Part shown: piece after piece, positions 17,949 through 26,989 of the stretch
Numbering within the stretch: the first letter of the stretch is position 1
Layout of the letters: every line of letters begins with the position of its first letter
DNA from: Streptantibioticus silvisoli
GTDB taxonomy: Bacteria; Actinomycetota; Actinomycetes; Streptomycetales; Streptomycetaceae
DNA length: 64,000 nt
Assembly (NCBI RefSeq): GCF_027947535.2
Contig: NZ_JAAGKO020000007.1
Coordinates: 62,001 to 126,000 of the forward strand
Direction: 5' to 3'
Position numbers and translations under genes: made by a program
The notes under the pieces: model-generated
What the model was told of the DNA's origin: nothing
What the model saw: the letters and a program-made list of their open reading frames with translations, nothing else
Databases searched by the model: none

Positions 17949-18116
17949 TCGCCGTGCGAACAGCCCTGTGACACGGGTCGGTCGGGCCGATCGGCGATCA
18001 ACTCACCGCGTTCACCGGGCCGGTGGGGCGGGCGGGCACGCACCGGCAGGCCGTTGGGCGCAACTCCCGTCACAGCGGGGGCATTTCACACCGGATCTCC
18101 GCCGCGGCGCGGTCGC

Positions 18117-18290
18117 CTCGCACCGGCGGCTCGCATCGCACCGGCGGGGTCGTACGGGGTGGCTCCCGCGGTCGCACATCGCACCGGCGGGATCGCACCG
18201 GACGGCACCCCCGCACCGGCGCACCCCCGCACCGCCGAGATCGCACCGGACGACACCCCCGCACACCCCGCACCGCCGGGATCGCGCCGA
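18117..18290. repeat. Degenerate CGCACCGGCGG-type repeats
   Basis: Many imperfect copies of TCGCACCGG(A/C)CGG and CCCGCACCG fill the gap between the GH43 promoter and the end of the permease gene. The period is irregular. No gene is supported; a transcript-stabilising or neutral role is open. Confidence 0.55.
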
Positions 18291-18303
18291 GCGCCCCCCG
18301 TCG

Positions 18304-19218
18304 TCACTTCAAGCCCGTCCCGGCGATGCCCTCGACGATGCGGCGCTGGAAGAACAGGAAGAGCACGATGAGCGGCAGGCCGCCGAGTACCGCGGAGGCC
18401 ATGAGTTCGGCGTAGCGGATGCCGTAGGAGTCCTGGGTGGTGGCCAGGCCCACCGGCAGCGTCATCATCGACACGCTGGTGTCGACCAGCAGCGGCCACA
18501 GGAAGTTGTTCCAGGACCACACGAAGGTGAAGACCGCCACCGCGGAGACCGCCGGGCGGGTGAGCGGCATGACGATGCGGGCGTAGACCGTCCACCATCC
18601 GGCGCCGTCGGCGCGGGCGGCGTCGACGAGTTCGCCGGGGATGCCGTCGATGAACGACTTGAAGACGAACACCGCGATGGCGCTGGGCAGTTGGGGGAGG
18701 ATCACCGCCCAGTAGGTGTTGAGCAGGTGGACGGAGTTCAGCTCCTTGAACTGCGGGACCACCAGCACCTGCGCCGGGATCATCGCGCCCGCCAGGACCA
18801 GCCAGTACAGCGCGCGCCGGCCGCGGAAGTCGACGCGGGACAGCGCGAAGGCGGCCGCGCTGGCCACCACGACGGTGATCACCATGGTCAGCGCCGAGGT
18901 GATGAGGCTGTTGAGGTACCACTGGCCGATGTGGCCGGCGTCCAGCACCGAACGGTAGGCGGCGAGCGTGGGGTGGGCGCCGAACCAGCGGGTGGGGGCG
19001 GTGTTGATCTCCCCGTCCGGCCGCACCGAGGTGGCCAGCGCCCAGGCCAGCGGCAGCAGCCACAGCAGCGCGAAGACCACCAGCACCGCGCCGCACAGCC
19101 GGGTGAACGCCCGTTCCGCCGACGGCTCGCGGCGCGGGCGGCGGCGGCCGGCGCGGACCGGGGCGGGCGCACCGGTGGCGGAACGGTCCGCGGGGACGGG
19201 CGCGGTGGCGGTGGCCAT
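18304..19218 (-). CDS. Carbohydrate ABC transporter permease (MalG type)
   Basis: A 304-aa inner-membrane permease with six predicted helices. The EAA loop that contacts the ATPase is ELVDAARADGAGWWTVYARIVMPLTRP, about residues 200-226. A long basic N-terminal tail precedes the first helix. It lies 3 bp after the upstream permease gene and is the last gene of the binding-protein/permease operon. No ATPase is encoded; in streptomycetes the shared ATPase MsiK usually serves such systems (known for the group, inferred here). Confidence 0.94.
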   Translation of the reverse strand: MATATAPVPADRSATGAPAPVRAGRRRPRREPSAERAFTRLCGAVLVVFALLWLLPLAWALATSVRPDGEINTAPTRWFGAHPTLAAYRSVLDAGHIGQWYLNSLITSALTMVITVVVASAAAFALSRVDFRGRRALYWLVLAGAMIPAQVLVVPQFKELNSVHLLNTYWAVILPQLPSAIAVFVFKSFIDGIPGELVDAARADGAGWWTVYARIVMPLTRPAVSAVAVFTFVWSWNNFLWPLLVDTSVSMMTLPVGLATTQDSYGIRYAELMASAVLGGLPLIVLFLFFQRRIVEGIAGTGLK

Positions 19219-19221
19219 GGG

Positions 19222-20157
19222 TCACACTCCCTGATCGGTGCGGCGCGATACGGCGAACCAGACCGCGGAGACGGCCAGCATCACCAGGAACAGCAGGAAC
19301 GACACCGTGGCGGCGTATCCCACCCGCATGTCGGTGAAGCCGGAGTCGTAGACGTACTCCACGGACGAACGCGCCGCGCCCGCCGGGCCGCCGCCCGATC
19401 CGGCGATCAGGTACACCTGGTCGAAGACCTTCAGCGAGGCGATCACCTGCAGGACGGTGACCAGCGCGGTGGTGCGGCCCAGCATCGGCACGACGACGTG
19501 GCGCAGCCGGCGCACCGGCCCGGCGCCGTCGATGGCGGCGGCCTCCAGCACGTCGGCGGGGATGTCCTGGAGGGCGGCGAGGTAGAGCACGAAGGTGAAG
19601 CCCAGGGTCCACCACACGGTGGCGGCCGCGACCGACGGCAGCACCCAGCGCGGGTCGGACAGCCAGCCGGGCGAGGTGACGCCGACCAGCGACAGCAGGT
19701 GCTGCAACAGGCCGATGCGGTCGGCGTAGACGTAGGTGAAGACCAGCGCGACGGCGGAGACCGGCAGGACGTAGGGGGCGAAGAAGACCGTGCGGAACAG
19801 CCACCGCCAGCGCCGGACCCGTTCGGCCATCAGCGCCAGTGCCAGGCTCAGCGCCACCAGCGGCACGGTGGTCAGCACGGTGAACCACACGGTGTGCCAC
19901 AGCGTGTGCCAGAAGTCCGCGCTGGTCAGCGCCTCGCCGTAGTTGCGCAGTCCGACGAACGGGCCCAGGCCGGAGTGCACCAGGCTGGTGTTGAACAGCG
20001 AGACGACCAGGTTGTAGGCGACCGGGCCGATCATGAACAGCAGGTACAGCAGCAGGAAGGGCAGCACCATCCCGGGGCCCGCCCAGTGGTGGCGGCGGAC
20101 CGCGGCGGGGGCCGCGCGCGGGCCGGCGGCCGGCGCGGTCGGCGAGTGGACGGCCAT
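19222..20157 (-). CDS. Carbohydrate ABC transporter permease (MalF type)
   Basis: A 311-aa permease with six membrane segments (first WAGPGMVLPFLLLYLLFMIG) and the EAA loop VLEAAAIDGAGPVRRLRHVVVPMLG near residues 190-215. The ATG at 20157 was preferred to a GTG 9 codons earlier because GAGGAAGG lies upstream of it. It pairs with the MalG-type permease downstream and the lipoprotein upstream as one sugar importer. Confidence 0.93.
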   Translation of the reverse strand: MAVHSPTAPAAGPRAAPAAVRRHHWAGPGMVLPFLLLYLLFMIGPVAYNLVVSLFNTSLVHSGLGPFVGLRNYGEALTSADFWHTLWHTVWFTVLTTVPLVALSLALALMAERVRRWRWLFRTVFFAPYVLPVSAVALVFTYVYADRIGLLQHLLSLVGVTSPGWLSDPRWVLPSVAAATVWWTLGFTFVLYLAALQDIPADVLEAAAIDGAGPVRRLRHVVVPMLGRTTALVTVLQVIASLKVFDQVYLIAGSGGGPAGAARSSVEYVYDSGFTDMRVGYAATVSFLLFLVMLAVSAVWFAVSRRTDQGV

Positions 20158-20247
20158 GGCGGGGTTACCTTCCTCGCGGTGCACGGAACGGGCACGGAAA
20201 CAGGGACGGGAGCGGGGGCCCGGCGGCGGCCGGGGCGGGGCGGGCGG

Positions 20248-21606
20248 TCACAACGGGCTGGGCCGGGAGGCGAGTTCGCGCAGGCCCGCGCGCAGACTCC
20301 GGACGAATCCGGCCGGGGTCAGCCGTCCGCCGAGCAGCAGCCCGACGGCGCCGCCGGCCACCGTCTCCAGGTCCGAGCCGGCGCCGGAGTACCAGGCGGG
20401 CGGGTCGTAGGCGGCGCCGGCCACCGCGTCCGCGTAGTCCGCCTGCGGCCGCAGGTCGCGGTAGCGCCGCGAGTCGCGGGTGGGCAGCCAGGCGGGGATG
20501 TGGCCGCCCTGCGCCCACACGTAGCTGTCGTCGAGCAGTGAGGTGACGAAGGTCAGCGCCAGGTCGAGCCGGGCGGCGTCGCGCTGCGGCGAGCGCGGCA
20601 GGATCAGCGCGTGCGAGTCGGCCCACACCGCGTACGGCGCGTCGTCGAACAGCCGCGGCACCCGCACCATCCCGAAGGCAGCCTTGGTGCTCTGCACGGT
20701 GGTGACGTCCCACTCGCCGTCCAGCATGAACGCGGCCTTGCCGGAGGTGAACAGCGACACCGCGCCGTTCTGGTCCAGCTCGCCGGGCATCAGCCGCCGC
20801 CCGGTCAGCCGGGCGAGATACGCCGCCGCGCGTTCGGCCCGGTCCTCGTCCAGCACGACGGTGCGCCCGTCGCCGGCCAGCAGGTCGCCGCCGCCGAGCT
20901 GCCGGTAGCACGTCCACCACCAACGCCAGCACATGGACGGGTCGTTGGTGATGCTCATGACGGCGCCCGCTCCGCCGCACGCCTTGGCCCCGGCCGCCAG
21001 CGCGGCGGTGAACTCCGTTGAGCCTTGCAGCGGTTTGAGCTTCCCCGCCGCGTCGAGCAGGCCGGCTTTGCGGCACACGGCGGTGTTGTAGTAGAGGACG
21101 AACGGGTGGGTGTCCAGGGGCATCGCGTACAACGAGCCCTGGTAGTGCGCCTGTTGGTACGCCCTGGGGTCGAACCGCGCGGCGGTGAGCCCGTGCCGTT
21201 CCAGGTCGGCGGAGCGCAGCGGGGTCAGCAGGGACGAGGCGGCCAGTGTCGGCAGCCGCGACAGGTGGGTGACGGCGACGTCCGGCGGCCGCCGTCCGAG
21301 GGTCGCCAGCGTCAGCTTCGTGTAGTACGGGTTGCCCCACGCCAGCGTCACCGGCCGCAGCCGCACCGCGCGGTGCGCGGCCCGGAACGCGTTCTCCATC
21401 TGCTGCATGCGGGTGCCGTCCCCGCCGCCGAACAGGTTCCAGTACGTCAGCGTCCCGGCCGGGTCGGCCGCGCCGAACAGTCCTTGTCCGACGGCTGTTC
21501 CGCAGCCGGTGAGGCCGGCCGCGCCGGCGCCGCCCAACGCGAGCGCGGCGGCGGCCCGCAGCACGCTGCGGCGGCCTGGACGGCTGGTTTCGGCGGGACG
21601 CGGCAT
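20248..21606 (-). CDS. Sugar ABC transporter solute-binding lipoprotein
   Basis: A 452-aa extracellular binding protein of the MalE-like (SBP_bac_1) family. The signal has a twin Arg and a lipobox (RRSVLRAAAALALGGAGAAG then LTGC), so it is lipid-anchored. Family features include TYWNLFGGGDGTRMQQMENAF, YYNTAVCRKAGLL and AAFMLDGEWDVTTV. GGGAGGACC lies just before the ATG at 21606. It is the first gene of the transporter operon, with promoter and operator at 21708-21743. GH43 and GH2 neighbours suggest it binds oligosaccharides released by GH43. Confidence 0.94.
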   Translation of the reverse strand: MPRPAETSRPGRRSVLRAAAALALGGAGAAGLTGCGTAVGQGLFGAADPAGTLTYWNLFGGGDGTRMQQMENAFRAAHRAVRLRPVTLAWGNPYYTKLTLATLGRRPPDVAVTHLSRLPTLAASSLLTPLRSADLERHGLTAARFDPRAYQQAHYQGSLYAMPLDTHPFVLYYNTAVCRKAGLLDAAGKLKPLQGSTEFTAALAAGAKACGGAGAVMSITNDPSMCWRWWWTCYRQLGGGDLLAGDGRTVVLDEDRAERAAAYLARLTGRRLMPGELDQNGAVSLFTSGKAAFMLDGEWDVTTVQSTKAAFGMVRVPRLFDDAPYAVWADSHALILPRSPQRDAARLDLALTFVTSLLDDSYVWAQGGHIPAWLPTRDSRRYRDLRPQADYADAVAGAAYDPPAWYSGAGSDLETVAGGAVGLLLGGRLTPAGFVRSLRAGLRELASRPSPL

Positions 21607-21707
21607 CAGGGTCCTCCCGGGCGGGTGGCGGACCACGCCGGCGGGGGTCGCGCCGGCGCGTTCCCAGAACGCGGACCGCCGCCGCCGCGGCATCCTCGCC
21701 CTGGAGC

Positions 21708-21743
21708 TTCAACGTTGTATCTTCGGCGTCACGGGGGTGTCAA
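21708..21743 (-). promoter_or_regulatory. LacI operator copy 2 overlapping the transporter promoter
   Basis: TTCAACGTTGTA at 21708-21719 lies between the divergent binding-protein and LacI genes. On the minus strand a consensus -35 (TTGACA, 21743-21738) is followed 16-18 bp later by GATACA/TACAAC, which overlaps the operator. Repressor bound here would block RNA polymerase for the transporter operon and could also affect the lacI gene. Confidence 0.8.
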
Positions 21744-21814
21744 TGCATCGGACGGAGATGACACGTTCGCGTGACAGCATGTGAGTCGTTGACGACTGGC
21801 GAAGGGGGGCTGGG

Positions 21815-22831
21815 GTGGGCGCACGGATCGGCCTGAAGGACGTCGCGGCCATGGCCGGGGTGTCGTTCAAGACCGTGTCGAACGTGGTCCGGGGGGAGGG
21901 CCGGGTGTCGGCGGCCACCCGGGAGCGGGTGCTGGCGGCGGTGGCGGAGCTGGGATACCGGCCCAACCATTCGGCACGGCAGCTGCGCACCGGCCGCAGC
22001 GGGATCGTGATGCTGGCGGTTCCCGAGCTGCTGTCGCCGTACTTCGCGGAGCTGGCGGCGGCGTTCATCGCGGCGGCGAAGGAACGGCCGTGCACGGTGC
22101 TCATCGAGGAGACGCAGGGCGATCCGGAGGAGGAACTGCGGCTGGCGGCCGGAATGGTGAGCCCGCTGATCGACGGAGTGGTGCTCAGTCCGCTGCGGCT
22201 GGACCGCGAGCGGCTCGCGGCGCGGGAGGGCGACTTCCCGCTGGTGCTGCTGGGCGAACGCGAGTACGACGTGGCGGCGGACCACGTCGGCATCGACAAC
22301 GTGGCCGCGGCGCGGGAGGCCGTGCGGCACCTGCTGGCGGCCGGCCGGCGGCGGATCGGCGTGCTGGGCCGGCAGGACGACCCGTTGTTCGCGACGGGGG
22401 CGACCCGGATGCGCGGCTACCGGGAGGCGCTGGACGCCGCCGGGGTGGCGTTCGATCCGGCGCTGGCCCCGGCGGTGCCGTGGTACTCGCGCGACTGCGG
22501 GGCGGCCGGGATGCGCGAGCTGCTGACGCTGCCCGAGCCGCCGGACGCGGTGTTCTGCTTCGCGGACGTGCTGGCGTCGGGGGCGCTGCGGGCGGCGCAC
22601 GAGGCGGGGGTGCGGGTGCCGCGGGACGTGGCGCTGGTGGGCTTCGACGACGTGGAGGAGTCGCGGTTCTCGGTCCCGTCGCTCAGCAGCGTGCGCCCGG
22701 ACCGCGCCGGGATCGCGGGGCTGGCGCTGGACGCGGTGCTGGAACGGATCTCGGCGGGCGGCAAACGGCTGGAGCAGCGGGTCCTCACGGCCTCGCACGG
22801 GCTGCGGGTGCGGGAGAGCAGCGGGTCCTGA
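21815..22831 (+). CDS. LacI-family repressor of the glycoside locus
   Basis: A 338-aa regulator. The helix-turn-helix is IGLKDVAAMAGVSFKTVSNVVRG (residues 5-27), with hinge helix HSARQLRTGRSG and an effector domain with LVLLGEREYDVAADHVGIDN, PDAVFCFADVLASGALRAAHEAGVRVP and ALVGFDDVEES. The GTG start follows GAAGGGGGG. It is divergent from the transporter and upstream of the GH2 gene. Three copies of one operator flank all its likely targets, making it the local sugar-responsive repressor. Confidence 0.95.
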   Translation: MGARIGLKDVAAMAGVSFKTVSNVVRGEGRVSAATRERVLAAVAELGYRPNHSARQLRTGRSGIVMLAVPELLSPYFAELAAAFIAAAKERPCTVLIEETQGDPEEELRLAAGMVSPLIDGVVLSPLRLDRERLAAREGDFPLVLLGEREYDVAADHVGIDNVAAAREAVRHLLAAGRRRIGVLGRQDDPLFATGATRMRGYREALDAAGVAFDPALAPAVPWYSRDCGAAGMRELLTLPEPPDAVFCFADVLASGALRAAHEAGVRVPRDVALVGFDDVEESRFSVPSLSSVRPDRAGIAGLALDAVLERISAGGKRLEQRVLTASHGLRVRESSGS

Positions 22832-22882
22832 CCGCGGCCGGCGTCGCGGGCGGGCCGGTGACGGCCTCTTGCGGAGTCGTGA

Positions 22883-22894
22883 TTCAACGTTGTA
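22883..22894 (+). promoter_or_regulatory. LacI operator copy 3 (GH2 gene)
   Basis: TTCAACGTTGTA, 90 bp before the GH2 start. TTGCGG (22869-22874) and TAGTAG (22893-22898) are spaced 18 bp apart and could be -35 and -10, again overlapping the operator, as at the other two copies. Confidence 0.75.
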
Positions 22895-22983
22895 GTAGTG
22901 GCGGGTGCGGACCGGCGGACCGTCCGCCGCACCCCGCCACCGCACCGCCAGGCCCCGTCTTCCGACCAGTACGAGGACTCACC

Positions 22984-24813
22984 GTGACCAGCGTCTCTTC
23001 GGTGTCCGGCGCGGACACCACCTCACTCCCCCGGCCGGAATACCCGCGTCCGCAGTTCGTGCGGCCGGACTGGCTCTGCCTGAACGGCAGTTGGCAGTTC
23101 GAGACCGACCCCGGCGACTCCGGCCTCGAACGGGGGCTGTGCGAGCGGGAGTTGATGTCCCGCATCACGGTCCCGTTCTGCCCGGAGTCGGCCCTGTCCG
23201 GGATCGGGGAGACCGACTTCCTCGAAGCGGTCTGGTACCGCCGCGAGTTCACCGTTCCGCCCGAGTGGGCCGGGCGGCGCGCACTGCTGCACTTCCAGGC
23301 GGTCGACCACGACACGACGGTGTGGGTCAACGGCCGCGAGGTGGCCCGGCACCGCGGCGGTTTCACGCCGTTCACCGCCGACCTGCACGGCGTCGCCGAG
23401 CCGGGGACGCGGGCGGTGGTGGTCGTGCGGGCCCGCGACACCCGGCACGGCCCGCAGGCCCGCGGCAAGCAGGCCACCTGGTACGGCAACACCGGCTGCC
23501 ACTACACCCGGACCACCGGCATCTGGCAGAGCGTCTGGGCGGAACCGGTGCCGCACACCCACCTGCGGCGGCCCCGGGTGACCCCGGACCTGGCCGGTGC
23601 GGCGTTCCACCTGGAGGTGCCGCTGAGCGCCAACCGCCGCGGGCAGCACCTGGTCGCCGAACTGCGCGACGCCGACGGGGTGGTGTGCTCCGCGCGCACT
23701 CGCGCCGACCTGGACCTGACGCCGCGTCTGACGCTGGCGGTGCCACCGGATCGGGTCCGCCCGTGGTCGCCGTCCGACCCCCATCTGTACGACCTGCGGC
23801 TGGAGTTGCGCGACGGGGACAACGAGGTCGTCGACGCCTTCGACTCCTACGCGGGGCTGCGGTCGGTGTCGGTGGACGGCACCTCGCTGCGGCTCAACGG
23901 CGAGGCGTTCTTCCAGCGGCTGGTGCTCGACCAGGGCTACTACCCGGACGGCGTGATGACGGCACCGGACGACGGCGCGCTGGTACGCGACATCGAACTC
24001 GGCCTGGCCGCGGGCTTCAACGGCGCGCGACTGCACCAGAAGGTCTTCGAGGAGCGGTACTTGTACCACGCGGACCGGCTCGGCTACCTGCTCTGGGGCG
24101 AGTTCGGCGACTGGGGTGCCAAGGTGGAGGGCCCGCGCACCGATCTCCAGCGCCCGGACGCCTCGTTCGTCGCCGAGTGGCTGGAGGCGGTGGCCCGCGA
24201 CTACTCCCATCCGTCCGTCGTCGGGTGGTGCCCGCTGAACGAGACGCACCAGGTGCTGCACGACCGGCTCACCGGCCTCGACGACGTCACCACCGCGATG
24301 TTCCTGGCCACCAAGGCCGCCGACGGCACCCGGCCGGTCATCGACGCCTCCGGCTACGCGCACCGCGTCCCGTTCACCGACGTCTACGACTCCCACCTCT
24401 ACGAGCAGGACCCGGCACGGTTCGCCGCCGCGATGGCACCGCTCGCCGAGGGCAGGCCGTACACCAACACCGAGGAGGACGGCACCGCCTGGTCCGTCGC
24501 GTACCGCGGACAGCCGTATTTCTGCAGCGAGTTCGGCGGCATCCGGTGGAACCCGGACCGCACGTCGAGCGACGACTCGTGGGGGTACGGCGAAGCGCCG
24601 CGCGACGAGGAGGAGTTCTACACCCGGTTCGAGGGCCTGACCGGCGCGCTCCTGGCGGACCCGCTGATGTTCGGCTACTGCTACACGCAGTTGACCGACG
24701 TCCACCAGGAGCAGAACGGCCTGTACACCTTCCACCGCGGCCGCAAGCTCGACGTCGCCCGGCTGCGCGCCGCCCAACTCAGGCCGGCCGCCTCGGAGTC
24801 GAAGGACGCGTAG
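22984..24813 (+). CDS. GH2-family glycoside hydrolase
   Basis: A 609-aa cytosolic enzyme. It has an N-terminal sugar-binding jelly roll (LNGSWQFETDPGD ... VWVNGREVARHRGGFTPF), an immunoglobulin-like domain (RVRPWSPSDPHLYDLRLEL), and a TIM-barrel with acid/base Glu420 in CPLNETHQ and nucleophile Glu516 in YFCSEFGGI. The GTG at 22984 follows GAGGAC. GH2 members include beta-galactosidases, beta-glucuronidases and beta-mannosidases; this length and domain set do not separate them. No signal peptide: it probably trims oligosaccharides after import by the adjacent ABC system. Control by the LacI repressor is inferred from the operator upstream. Confidence 0.93.
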   Translation: MTSVSSVSGADTTSLPRPEYPRPQFVRPDWLCLNGSWQFETDPGDSGLERGLCERELMSRITVPFCPESALSGIGETDFLEAVWYRREFTVPPEWAGRRALLHFQAVDHDTTVWVNGREVARHRGGFTPFTADLHGVAEPGTRAVVVVRARDTRHGPQARGKQATWYGNTGCHYTRTTGIWQSVWAEPVPHTHLRRPRVTPDLAGAAFHLEVPLSANRRGQHLVAELRDADGVVCSARTRADLDLTPRLTLAVPPDRVRPWSPSDPHLYDLRLELRDGDNEVVDAFDSYAGLRSVSVDGTSLRLNGEAFFQRLVLDQGYYPDGVMTAPDDGALVRDIELGLAAGFNGARLHQKVFEERYLYHADRLGYLLWGEFGDWGAKVEGPRTDLQRPDASFVAEWLEAVARDYSHPSVVGWCPLNETHQVLHDRLTGLDDVTTAMFLATKAADGTRPVIDASGYAHRVPFTDVYDSHLYEQDPARFAAAMAPLAEGRPYTNTEEDGTAWSVAYRGQPYFCSEFGGIRWNPDRTSSDDSWGYGEAPRDEEEFYTRFEGLTGALLADPLMFGYCYTQLTDVHQEQNGLYTFHRGRKLDVARLRAAQLRPAASESKDA

Positions 24814-24911
24814 GAGGGGGCCGCTCCGCCCGGTCGGCCGTCGTCAGGCGGCCGGTCGGACGGGCGGCAGCAGCAACGCATGGCCGGCCGGCCCGGCAGC
24901 AGCCGTCGCCG

Positions 24912-26021
24912 CTACGCGGTCTGCCGGACCGGCATCAGCAGCGAGAGGCGGCCGGTGGCGCCGGCCGGCCGCAGGACGAGCGGGGCGGTCGGTCCGCCGT
25001 ACTCCAGCACCAGGCGGTCGGCGCCGGCCGCGTCCAGCGCCTGGCACAGGAACTCCCGGTTGACGGCGACCCGTTCACCCGCGCCGCAGGAACTCGGGTC
25101 ACCGTCGGGGCAGACCTGGAGGGTGCCGTCCGCGCCGACGGCCAGCACGGTCAGCGGCCGGCCGGGCTCGTCGCCGTCGACCGGGTGGGCCTCGGCGTCC
25201 GCGCGCAACGCGGCCGTCGCGACCGCGAGCCGCCGGCCCTGCGGTACCGCGACCAGCCGTCGGTAGTCGGGGAACTCCTGGTCCAGGCACTCCCCCGTCA
25301 CCTGCCGGCCGCCGGCGCCGATCTCGACCCGGCCGCCGGCGAGGACCAGCCGGACCGGTTCGTCACCGGTCAGCAGGGCCCGCGCGGCGTCGGCCAGCGG
25401 CGCCGGCACCACCGCGCGGACCGGGCACCGTGCCGGGCCGGCCGTCGGCACCGCGGCGACGGCGAGCCGGTAACGGTCGGAGGCCACCAGGTTCAGCGCC
25501 TCCTCCCCCGCGACTCCCGCCTCGAACAACACCCCGTTCAGCACCGGGAGTTCGGGGTCCGCGCTGACGGCGAACCGGACCGCGTCGAGCGCGGCGGCCA
25601 GCGCCGGGGTCTGCACCGTCACGGTGACGGGCCCGGCGGGAAGAGCGGTCTCGGTCATGGGATTCTCCTTCTGGGTGCTCCGGGCGTTCCGGGCGATCAG
25701 CGAACGGACCGCGGACAGCTGGACGCGCGCGTCGGACAGGGCGTTCTCCATCCGGCGCAGGTGCGCCGCGAGCAGGTCGCCGACCAGTCCGGCGTCACGG
25801 CCGGACCAGCCGGCCAGCACCAGGCGGATGTCGGCCAGCGGCATCCGCGCCCGGCGCAGCGCCGCCAGCAGCCTGGCCTCCTCGACCTGGGCCGGGGTGT
25901 ACCAGCGGTAACCGGTGACCAGATCGACCCGGCCCGGCACCAGGACGCCGGCCCCGTCGTAGAACCGCAGCGCGCTGACGCTCAGTCCGCTGTCCCTGGC
26001 CGTGTCGCCGATCCCGCGCAT
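24912..26021 (-). CDS. MerR regulator fused to a DNA sliding-clamp (DnaN-like) module
   Basis: A 369-aa protein. Residues 1-70 are a MerR winged helix (MRGIGDTARDSGLSVSALRF, TGYRWYTPAQVEEARLLAAL) and a dimer helix follows to about 115. Residues about 130-369 resemble the middle and last domains of the beta clamp: VLNGVLFEAG, LNLVASDRYRLAVAAVP, LDQEFPDYRRLVAVP, VAVNREFLCQALDA and the C-terminal SLLMPVR. The first clamp domain is missing, so a normal replication ring is unlikely. The ATG at 26021 has GGAG upstream. The combination suggests a regulator using a clamp fold for ligand, partner or dimer contacts; function is unknown. Confidence 0.88.
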   Translation of the reverse strand: MRGIGDTARDSGLSVSALRFYDGAGVLVPGRVDLVTGYRWYTPAQVEEARLLAALRRARMPLADIRLVLAGWSGRDAGLVGDLLAAHLRRMENALSDARVQLSAVRSLIARNARSTQKENPMTETALPAGPVTVTVQTPALAAALDAVRFAVSADPELPVLNGVLFEAGVAGEEALNLVASDRYRLAVAAVPTAGPARCPVRAVVPAPLADAARALLTGDEPVRLVLAGGRVEIGAGGRQVTGECLDQEFPDYRRLVAVPQGRRLAVATAALRADAEAHPVDGDEPGRPLTVLAVGADGTLQVCPDGDPSSCGAGERVAVNREFLCQALDAAGADRLVLEYGGPTAPLVLRPAGATGRLSLLMPVRQTA

Positions 26022-26131
26022 CCCGTTCTCCACGCCCCTCACCCTGCGGCCTGCACCAGGTCGAGGGTCAAGCGGTGGCCCGTACTTCCCGGTGGCCGCG
26101 CTGTCACTGGGCCGGTGTAGTGTCCGGTGAC

Positions 26132-26830
26132 ATGATCACTACGTTCAGTGACGCCTTCGGCAGGGCGACCGAGCGGCACGCCGCGTGGGCGGCCCAGCAG
26201 CTCCAGTCGTTCACCGGCTTCCTGCCGGACGGCGAGTGGAGCGCCGACCTCGACACCTGCCGCTACCGGCAGGGCGGGCGCGATCTGCGGATCTCGATGC
26301 TGGGCACGTTCAGCGAGGAGGACGGCTCCTGGCTGTGGGGCTGGGCCAACCCCGGCTTCCAGGGCTCCCCGGTGACGCGGACGGCCGGGACGCTGCGGGA
26401 GATCGGCACCCGTTACGGGGTCCCGGAGTTCGCCGAGCGGATGGTGCCGCTGGCCGGCTTCCCCGACGTGCGGCGGGCGGTGGAGATGCTGGCGTTCGGC
26501 GCGATGGGCGTGCTCGGCGCGGCGGGCTACGTCGGCGTGGAGGCCGGCCCCGGCACCCGGCTGTACCTGCTGGCCGACGACCCCGCGGTGCCGCGCGCCG
26601 CACCGGAGGCGGTGGTACTGCCGCGGGTGCTCATGTACGGGGTGGAACTGCTCGACGTCCCGGCGCGGCCGGTGGTGGCCGGTTACTTCGAGCACCACGG
26701 CCTGCCCTGGCACGAGAGCGAGGAGTCGATCAGCGCGGCACTGCCGTCCGGCGCGACGGCCGAGGTGCGGTTCGACGCCGCCGGCCGGATCGCGTCGGTG
26801 CAGGTGGCCAGCGGGGGTGTCATGGGGTGA
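26132..26830 (+). CDS. DUF6882-like protein
   Basis: A 232-aa soluble protein recognised by FSDAFGRATERHAAWAAQQL, RISMLGTFSEEDGSWLWGWA and VEMLAFGAMGVLGAAGYVGVE, with a late SGATAEVRFDAAGRIASVQV strand pair. This fits the actinobacterial DUF6882 group, which has no known activity. It is divergent from the MerR-clamp gene, 110 bp apart, so the two may share a promoter region. The ATG at 26132 lacks a clear ribosome site. Confidence 0.75.
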   Translation: MITTFSDAFGRATERHAAWAAQQLQSFTGFLPDGEWSADLDTCRYRQGGRDLRISMLGTFSEEDGSWLWGWANPGFQGSPVTRTAGTLREIGTRYGVPEFAERMVPLAGFPDVRRAVEMLAFGAMGVLGAAGYVGVEAGPGTRLYLLADDPAVPRAAPEAVVLPRVLMYGVELLDVPARPVVAGYFEHHGLPWHESEESISAALPSGATAEVRFDAAGRIASVQVASGGVMG

Positions 26831-26867
26831 GGGGCGCTTCGCGGCGGGCGCGGGGTGACGGGGGAAC

Positions 26868-26947
26868 GTTTCCTCTGCGGACGGTGAGCCGGGGTGGGCG
26901 CGGACGGGGTCCGGGTTTCCTCCGCGGACGGTGAGCCGGGGTGGGCG
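26868..26947. repeat. 33-bp direct repeat
   Basis: Copies at 26868-26900 and 26915-26947 differ at one base and contain GCGGACGGTGAGCCGGGGTG. They lie between the convergent ends of the DUF6882 and nucleotidyltransferase genes. Confidence 0.85.
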
Positions 26948-26989
26948 TGCCGGGCGCGGACCGTGCCGGGTGGTGGTCCGCCGGGGGTG

